In this document: one piece after another, positions 59,226 to 64,000 of the stretch
Layout of the letters: each line of letters starts with the position of its first letter
Position numbering within the stretch: the stretch's first letter is position 1
Source: Neomegalonema perideroedes DSM 15528
Lineage (GTDB): Bacteria > Pseudomonadota > Alphaproteobacteria > Rhodobacterales > Rhodobacteraceae
Reading direction: 5' to 3'
DNA: 64,000 nt
Assembly: GCF_000374145.1 (NCBI RefSeq)
Contig: NZ_KB893653.1
Location: 71,495 to 135,494 of the forward strand
Program-made: the position numbers and the translations under genes
The notes under the pieces: model-generated
Told to the model about the DNA's origin: nothing
What the model saw: only the letters and a program-made list of their open reading frames with translations
Databases searched by the model: none

Positions 59226-59302
59226 GGTGAGGTAGCTCAGCTGGTTAGAGCGTCGGACTCATAATCCGAAGGTCGGGGGTTCGAGTCCCCCCCTCACTAC
59301 CA
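59226..59302 (+). tRNA. tRNA-Met (elongator, anticodon CAT)
   Basis: Acceptor stem GGTGAGG/CCTCACT (G-T at the first pair), D-arm AGCTCAGCTGGTTAGAGC, anticodon stem around CTCATAA giving CAT, T-loop GTTCGAGTC, discriminator A and encoded CCA. An elongator Met rather than initiator is indicated by the body sequence; a lysidine-modified Ile tRNA cannot be fully excluded by eye. Confidence 0.93.
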
Positions 59303-59420
59303 GATTTTTCCCTATATCGAAGATCTCCACCCGCTCGCGCAGGCTAGGGCCTCCACGCCTCCATGAGGCGGAGAAGCCGGAGGGAGGCCCCCCGGCTTCA
59401 CGGATCTGCGGGACGGCCTC

Positions 59421-60041
59421 TCAGGCGCGCTTCTGGAGCACCCAAGGCTGATCGCCGTTCATCTTCGCCTCGAAGGCGTCGATCTCCGAGCCGTGCTGAA
59501 GCGTCAGGCCGATGTCGTCGAGACCGTTCAGCAGGCAATGACGGCGGAAGGCGTCCACGTCGAAGGCGATCTTCTCGCCATTGGGGCGCTCGATGGTCTG
59601 AGTCTCCAGATCCACCGTGATGCGGGCGTTGGCGCCTTTCTCGGCGTCCTCCATGAGCAGGTCGATCTGCTCCTGAGGCAGGGCGATGGGCAGAACCCCG
59701 TTCTTGAAGCAATTGTTATAGAAAATATCCGCGAAGCTCGGCGCGATCACGCAGCGAATGCCGAAATCCAGCAAGGCCCAAGGCGCATGCTCGCGGCTGG
59801 AGCCGCAGCCGAAATTATCCCCCGTCACGAGGATCTCCGCCTGACGATAGGCGGGCTTGTTCAGCACGAATTCCGGATTCTCGCCGCCCTGCTCGTCATA
59901 GCGCAATTCCGAGAAAAGCCCCGTCCCGAGCCCCGTGCGCTTGATCGTCTTCAGATATTGCTTCGGGATGATCATATCGGTGTCGATGTTGATCAAGGGC
60001 AGGGGCGCGGCCACCCCCGAGAGGCTGGTGAATTTCTGCAT
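59421..60041 (-). CDS. leuD: 3-isopropylmalate dehydratase small subunit
   Basis: 206 residues. With LeuC it isomerises 2- to 3-isopropylmalate in leucine synthesis. Seen: [58 protein letters not shown] and a full C-terminus. leuC and leuB are not in the window. Confidence 0.96.
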   Translation of the reverse strand: MQKFTSLSGVAAPLPLINIDTDMIIPKQYLKTIKRTGLGTGLFSELRYDEQGGENPEFVLNKPAYRQAEILVTGDNFGCGSSREHAPWALLDFGIRCVIAPSFADIFYNNCFKNGVLPIALPQEQIDLLMEDAEKGANARITVDLETQTIERPNGEKIAFDVDAFRRHCLLNGLDDIGLTLQHGSEIDAFEAKMNGDQPWVLQKRA

Positions 60042-60132
60042 GGCTTTATCTCCTCCGCCCCGCGAGATCGGAGGCGGGGGCGCTTGGAGCCGAACTTAGA
60101 CCCTGCGCCCGCCGCTTTCAACCTGAGGGGCT

Positions 60133-60879
60133 TCAGGGCGCTCCAATGCGGAGCATGGGCAAGCCGTCCCTGCGCAGGATTCGATTCAGCGCCGCGGAGG
60201 CCAAGGGATTCGCCAAACCCTCCTGAGCCTCGCCCAAGCCCAGAATCACCGCCGCGCAAAGCCCCTCGACGCCCTCGGCGTGGGAGGCGGAGATCTCGGC
60301 GGCGGGTTCGGGAAGCTCGGCCCGCCACAGCCCGGCGGAGCGCTCGGCGGCGGCCTGAGCCGTCGCGCAATCGGGATAGGCCAGCGAAACGACCAAAGCC
60401 GGACGCCCTTGAATCTGCGCGTCGGCGAGGAGGCCGCCGAAATAGGGCGGAAGGCCCTGCGCCGTCTCCGCCATGCGGGCCTCGATCTCGGCGCGCAGAA
60501 CCGCCATGTCCTGACCGGGCCGCGCCCGCAAGAGCAGCTCCGCAGGGTCGAAGCCCGCCTCCAGCCCGAGAACCGGCGTGAAGGGCAAAGCCTGAAGCGC
60601 CTCGCCCTCCCCCGCGACGGATTCGAGGCCCGCCAAAGCCGTGGCGAGGGCGGGAGTCTCTAAAGCGCTCCGCTCCATGGCGCGCAGAAAGCCGATGGCC
60701 TCAGGCGTCGGCGCATGGATCAGAGCCGCGCCCTTCCCTCCGACGGCCACCGCCTGCCCGATGCTCCCGCGCCAGGGATCGGCGGGATTTCGGCGCCCGA
60801 AATCCTGCTTCATGGGCTCGCCGTTGATCAGCGCGTCCTCCAAGCCTTCGACAGGTTCGAATCCCACCTCTTCCGCCAC
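60133..60879 (-). pseudogene. 5'-truncated chromosomal gene of unknown function at the element junction
   Basis: Open for 248 codons. It has the look of an alphaproteobacterial periplasmic or conserved hypothetical protein (RRNPADPWRGSIGQAVAVGG, LPFTPVLGLEAGFDPAEL) but lacks a proper N-terminus. Its first residues (AEEVGFEP) are the reverse translation of a tRNA 3' end that belongs to the attachment site. The most likely history is that a mobile element inserted into the gene, leaving only this C-terminal part joined to att sequence; the missing 5' part would lie beyond the right edge. The GTG at 60879 could still start translation of a truncated product. Confidence 0.6.
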
Positions 60880-62477
60880 TTCAGTCCCTGAGTGGGCACT
60901 GAGTTTACGCCACCTCCCGACACAAGCGTCTGTAGCAGTCGGGATTTCGATCCCATGATGCGAACCTCGCCCTCGGCGACCTCGACACGCTGGGCGAGCG
61001 CGCGCAGGTGGTCGCGGCGATAGCCACCGCCTTCCAGCCGGATACGGTCGCGGGCGGTTGCGGCGAACTTGCGCAGCATCTGCGTCGTCACGGCCTTTTG
61101 TCCCGAATTTTGAAGCATGGCCTGCGCCCGGTCGGCATCGGCCTTGGCCTGATCGCGGATGGCCTTGAGGCCGTCGATGCGATCTTTCAACGCGGGATCG
61201 TCCAGATCAGCCACGCCTGCTTCGATGGCGTCGTAAAGCCGCTTGAGACGCAATTCCGATTCGGTGGCGCGCTTGTTCAACTCGGCAATGTGCTCGCGGC
61301 GGCGCTCGGCGTGTTCTTCCCTCCGGTCGAGTGCTGCGGCAAGAACCGTTTCCAGCCGCTCAGGTTGGAGTAGCTGTTTTTCAAGGTGATTGACGACCAG
61401 ATCGTCCAGCTTCTCCATCGGCACGGCCATGCCCTCGCAGGCGGTCGGCCCCTGCCGCGCCTTCATGGAGCAAGCATAATAGCGATAGCGCCCACCCTTG
61501 CCGGTGCGGATGGTCATGGCCCCGCCGCACTTGGCGCAATGGATCAGTCCCGTCAGCATGGTCGGGCCGCTGATGACGCGGGCGGGCATGACCTTGGGAT
61601 TGCGGGCCTTGAGCAGCTTCTGAACCGCCTCGAACGTTTCTTTGTCGATAATTGGCGGGACCGGAACCGTCACGATCTCGCTGACCGGCTTCAATTCCTT
61701 GGTTTTGGAGCGCTTGTTGAACTCATGCTCGCCCATATAGGTGCGGCGGGTCAGGATGCGGTGAACCTGACCAATCCCCCAGCGTCCGCCGTCGCGGGTG
61801 AAGATGCGGCGGCTGTTGAGATACGAGACGATATTCTTGACGCCCATCTGTCCGGTGGTGCCGTCGCCTTCCAGCGCAAGACGATAGATCAGCCGCACCG
61901 TGTCAGCGTGAAGCGGGTCGATTTCCAATTTCTTCTTGGTCTTCGCACCGCGCTGCTCGGCGGCGACGGTGCGATAGCCGATAGGAGGAAGCGAGCCGTT
62001 CCAGAAGCCTTGCCGCGCGTTCTCTTTCAAAGCCCGCATGACGTGCTTGGCGTTTTCCTTGGACTGGTATTCATCGAACAACGCCATGATCTGCCGCATC
62101 ATGACGTGCATGGGGTCATCCCCCATTTCCTGAGTTATCGAAACCAGCTTGACGCCGTTCTTCGCCAGCTTACGGACGTAGAACTCAAGCTCGAAGTGAT
62201 CGCGGAAGAACCGACTGAACGAATGGACCACGACTACATCGAAGGGCGCGGGCTTGGACGTTCCCGCCTCGATCATGCGCTGGAACTCCGGGCGGCGGTC
62301 GTTGGTGGCCGATGCGCCGGGTTCGATGAAGGTTTCCACCAGTTGCAGCCCGCGTGACTCGCAATAGGCTTCGCCCTGCCGCTTCTGGTCGGGAATGGAA
62401 ACGTCATGCTCGGCCTGCCGCACCGTCGAGACGCGCAAATAAAGGGCGGCGCGTAACGGCACGGTGGAAGCGGTCAT
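60828..62477 (-). CDS. Large serine recombinase (integrase of the mobile element)
   Basis: 549 residues. N-terminal resolvase domain with the catalytic Ser in LYLRVSTVRQAEHDVS, then SFSRFFRDHFELEFYVRKL. A 'recombinase' domain (about 170-270) and a zinc ribbon (HCAKCGGAMTIRTGKGGRYR, then YYACS) follow, then a coiled-coil region. It catalyses integration and excision without homology. AAGGAGA seven bases before the ATG supports the start. The C-terminus (LKWRKRWDSNLSKAWRTR) is read from the attachment-site tRNA-like sequence and into the chromosomal gene, placing the element boundary inside its 3' end. Confidence 0.93.
   Translation of the reverse strand: MTASTVPLRAALYLRVSTVRQAEHDVSIPDQKRQGEAYCESRGLQLVETFIEPGASATNDRRPEFQRMIEAGTSKPAPFDVVVVHSFSRFFRDHFELEFYVRKLAKNGVKLVSITQEMGDDPMHVMMRQIMALFDEYQSKENAKHVMRALKENARQGFWNGSLPPIGYRTVAAEQRGAKTKKKLEIDPLHADTVRLIYRLALEGDGTTGQMGVKNIVSYLNSRRIFTRDGGRWGIGQVHRILTRRTYMGEHEFNKRSKTKELKPVSEIVTVPVPPIIDKETFEAVQKLLKARNPKVMPARVISGPTMLTGLIHCAKCGGAMTIRTGKGGRYRYYACSMKARQGPTACEGMAVPMEKLDDLVVNHLEKQLLQPERLETVLAAALDRREEHAERRREHIAELNKRATESELRLKRLYDAIEAGVADLDDPALKDRIDGLKAIRDQAKADADRAQAMLQNSGQKAVTTQMLRKFAATARDRIRLEGGGYRRDHLRALAQRVEVAEGEVRIMGSKSRLLQTLVSGGGVNSVPTQGLKWRKRWDSNLSKAWRTR
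60854..60878 (+). other. Attachment site: tRNA-Ser-like 3' fragment at the left end of the element
   Basis: Twenty-five bases match the 3' end of a tRNA (plus strand): GG + T-loop TTCGAAT + CCCAC, then acceptor strand CTCTTCC, discriminator G and CCA. No 5' half is present, and the T-stem partner is lost after GG. Acceptor sequence and discriminator G suggest tRNA-Ser. It marks the junction between chromosome (left) and element (right). Confidence 0.75.
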
Positions 62478-62520
62478 GTTCTGTCTCCTTTCAAAGCCGG
62501 TCGTGTCCCGAACGGGGCCG

Positions 62521-62853
62521 CTACTCCGCGGCCTCCCTGATTGTCCCGACGATCCATTCATTCAGGCTCTTGCCCGATGCTGCTGCGGCAATGACTGCGG
62601 CGGCATGGTCGTCAGGCGTGAGGCGGACATTGAACTTGCCGGAGAACTTCCGGCGCGGCTCGATGCCCTTCTCCCGGCACATTTCGAGATAGACGGCCAA
62701 CGACTTGCGGCCTTCCTCGATCAGATCGTGGACGCTCTCGGCATAGAAGTCGGCCCCACCATTGAGGCCGATAAACTCGCCGCGCAGCATCTGAATCTCG
62801 GGATCGAAAGCGATAACCGCCTTCTCGCCATTGATTTCAACGACATTGTTCAT
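62521..62853 (-). CDS. hicB: HicB-like antitoxin
   Basis: 110 residues. HicB fold with the partial RNase H-like N-terminal region (AVIAFDPEIQMLRGEFIGLN, SVHDLIEEGRKSLAVYLEMC) and a C-terminal RHH-type DNA-binding segment (KFNVRLTPDDHAAAVIAAAA, GKSLNEWIVGTI). It neutralises HicA and probably represses the operon. The ATG at 62853 overlaps the hicA stop by four bases; GGAG is seven bases upstream. The order here is hicA then hicB on the minus strand. Confidence 0.88.
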   Translation of the reverse strand: MNNVVEINGEKAVIAFDPEIQMLRGEFIGLNGGADFYAESVHDLIEEGRKSLAVYLEMCREKGIEPRRKFSGKFNVRLTPDDHAAAVIAAAASGKSLNEWIVGTIREAAE

Positions 62854-63104
62854 GGCTTTACTCCGTGTTCGTCCAGCCATTTACGGATGCTGGCAACCGC
62901 ACCTTTGTCCGTATCCGGCGAAGGATGCGGGCGATGAAAGACGCGCACTTCGCCAAACAGGAACACGCCGACGCGCGAACCTTCCCGCTCGCTGACTTCC
63001 GCCCCGAGGCTTACAAACAGCGCCTCAACATCGGCCCAGCGGATCGAACCATTGACCGGGCGGGCGAAGATCAGTTCCAGCGTGGCTCTGTGACGCTTTT
63101 TCAT
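62850..63104 (-). CDS. hicA: HicA-like toxin
   Basis: 84 residues. Type II toxin with a double-stranded RNA-binding-like fold that cleaves mRNA. RHRATLELIFARPVNGSIRW, DVEALFVSLGAEVSEREGSR and FHRPHPSPDTDKGAVASIRK include the catalytic His (HRPH). It lies directly before hicB with a 4-bp overlap. Its location next to the recombinase suggests it stabilises the mobile element. Confidence 0.88.
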   Translation of the reverse strand: MKKRHRATLELIFARPVNGSIRWADVEALFVSLGAEVSEREGSRVGVFLFGEVRVFHRPHPSPDTDKGAVASIRKWLDEHGVKP

Positions 63105-63120
63105 GGAGTGTCCAGTATCA

Positions 63121-63435
63121 TTATTTAGTACCGTTTTCAAGGTCAATCTCAGGCCCTGTGTCGGGCGATCCGGTGTCGTGGCCGAACATTTCATCGAAGA
63201 GATCGCCGAACCATCGCTCGAACACCTCGATCTCGGCTTCCGTGACCGGAACGGGATCGGGCCAATCGTCGGTCACAGCCCACGTGCTGAGGTCATGTTT
63301 AGGCGGCCTCCCGGCGAACGGCCACGGATAGCCCAACAATTCCTCAAGCTGTTCCGACGCCGTAGGCGGTCGATTGGTGCGCCGGGGATGGGATGCCGTC
63401 ACCGGCTTGTGGTCGCCGCTCCGGTCAGAAGTCAT
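63121..63435 (-). CDS. Small element-encoded protein of unknown function
   Basis: 104 residues. An N-terminal Arg/Pro/Thr-rich region is followed by LLGYPWPFAGRPPKHDLSTW and VTEAEIEVFERWFGDLFDEM, then an acidic tail. It is unlike the host genome in composition and resembles small hypothetical proteins of alphaproteobacterial integrative elements. It overlaps the 3' end of alpA by 11 bases and precedes hicA by 16 bp on the same strand, so it probably shares its transcript. Confidence 0.6.
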   Translation of the reverse strand: MTSDRSGDHKPVTASHPRRTNRPPTASEQLEELLGYPWPFAGRPPKHDLSTWAVTDDWPDPVPVTEAEIEVFERWFGDLFDEMFGHDTGSPDTGPEIDLENGTK

Positions 63436-63652
63436 CGAGGAAATCAAATTCGTTGAACGAACGCTGCCGCCATCCGGCAGGGTTGGCGACCCAGCGGTTG
63501 ATGTCGGATTCCTTCCAGCCCGCGCCGTTGGTGCTGATCTTGATCTGGGCTGGAAAGGTGCCTTCGGCGATCTTGCGATAGATGGTGGACCGGGACAGGC
63601 CGGTGCGGGCGAGAACGGTCTTCAAACGGACGATACGGTCTGGTTGACGCAT
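63425..63652 (-). CDS. alpA: AlpA-family transcriptional regulator / excisionase-like
   Basis: 75 residues. A winged helix-turn-helix of the AlpA/MerR-like type: IVRLKTVLARTGLSRSTIYR, then IAEGTFPAQIKI, GWKESDINRW and the C-terminal acidic FNEFDFLDDF. AlpA-type proteins regulate integrase or excision functions of integrative elements. It is first in a minus-strand run leading to hicA, hicB and the recombinase. Confidence 0.88.
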   Translation of the reverse strand: MRQPDRIVRLKTVLARTGLSRSTIYRKIAEGTFPAQIKISTNGAGWKESDINRWVANPAGWRQRSFNEFDFLDDF

Positions 63653-63789
63653 GGCTGCGCTGCCTCCTGCTGGTGGTTTCTGACGATTACAGGGACCAGA
63701 CAGAGCAACGAATTATCGTTGTGCAACTGATATTTAGGCAGCGTAGGGCTGTAGCGTAGAGACGGCGGTAAATAGGATGGTTCTTCGCT

Positions 63790-64000
63790 CTACAATCCGA
63801 TGCCCCGGCCTCTGCCAAGGCCATGACTGAGGGAAAGTTGCCGCCCCAGCCTCATTCCTGAGTCGAAATCCATGTCGATGCCGAGTTGCTTCTTGCGACC
63901 TTCGAGCAGGGATTCCATCTGGGGATCACGCTCAAGGCTTTTTGCCATGTTGCCCATCTCGGCCCGCGCGGCCTTGTAGCCGGAATAGTTGCCTGCCGCA
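63790..64000 (-). CDS. TraA/MobA-like conjugative relaxase, C-terminal end only
   Basis: About 70 residues to the window edge; the rest is beyond 64000. The sequence ARAEMGNMAKSLERDPQMES, then LLEGRKKQLGI and a Gly/Arg/Ser-rich tail, matches the C-terminal end of Ti-type TraA relaxases of alphaproteobacterial conjugative elements. It indicates that the element is, or derives from, a conjugative or mobilizable element. Intactness of the gene cannot be judged here. Confidence 0.65.
   Translation of the reverse strand, partial: AAGNYSGYKAARAEMGNMAKSLERDPQMESLLEGRKKQLGIDMDFDSGMRLGRQLSLSHGLGRGRGIGL

Noticed and set aside
60780-60878. A complete tRNA-Ser gene at the element junction
   Set aside because: Only the T-loop, 3' T-stem strand and acceptor 3' strand are present; no anticodon arm or 5' half can be found upstream.

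Overview
The window is a GC-rich (roughly two-thirds G+C) piece of an alphaproteobacterial chromosome. Evidence: an OlsB-type ornithine-lipid acyltransferase, the truB-rpsO-pnp order, a short (445 aa) ProS, a long-chain polyprenyl diphosphate synthase of the ubiquinone pathway, CtaA, KdsB, a ROSE-type RNA thermometer and 3-hydroxybutyrate enzymes. A Rhodobacterales-like or nearby lineage fits best, but the species cannot be fixed from sequence reading alone. Most of the window is ordinary core genome; the last ~3.1 kb is the left end of an integrated conjugative or mobilizable element.

Layout. 1-12640: ornithine-lipid synthesis (partial olsB), tRNA-Asn, 3-hydroxybutyryl-CoA dehydrogenase, a methyltransferase, a chorismate mutase-domain protein, 3-hydroxybutyrate dehydrogenase coupled to a patatin-like lipase, the Kup potassium transporter, a VOC protein, an M20 amidohydrolase, a TrmN6-like methyltransferase and a polyprenyl diphosphate synthase. 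12981-16675: truB, rpsO and pnp (RNA modification, ribosome, RNA turnover). 16779-18547: a prfH-rtcB pair, a ribosome-rescue and RNA-repair module. 19534-22940: nadA, tRNA-Arg, rpsB and tsf. 23121-32141: a lipoprotein, a degenerate receiver protein, a penicillin-binding-protein activator-like protein coupled to glnD, a frameshifted gene and acsA. 32441-39547: pheST and rpmI-rplT, normally neighbours in alphaproteobacteria, here separated by four unrecognised low-complexity genes (36154-38758). 39745-43276: pccB, ctaA and a Sel1 protein. 43516-50274: a heat-shock gene behind a ROSE thermometer, ppx, a candidate small RNA, proS and lolCD. 50625-60041: kdsB, a Tat-exported DUF882 protein, clpB, a DsrE/sulfurtransferase pair, a sensor kinase, tRNA-Met and leuD. 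60133-64000: a truncated chromosomal gene, a tRNA-Ser-like 3' fragment at the junction, a large serine recombinase, hicBA, an unknown gene, alpA and the C-terminus of a TraA-like relaxase.

How genes work together. hbd, bdhA, acsA and pccB fit a metabolism that handles C2-C4 acyl-CoA and hydroxybutyrate. glnD sets nitrogen signalling. rpsB-tsf, rpmI-rplT, pheST, proS, truB, rpsO and pnp are translation and RNA genes. hsp20 and clpB are heat-shock chaperones.

Most worth a second look: the low-complexity gene cluster between rplT and pheS; the RtcB-PrfH pair; a palindromic repeat family whose three copies each end on a stop codon; a LolC with a ~190-residue proline-rich N-terminal extension; the ROSE element; a candidate structured sRNA converging on ppx; and the integration junction at 60.85 kb.
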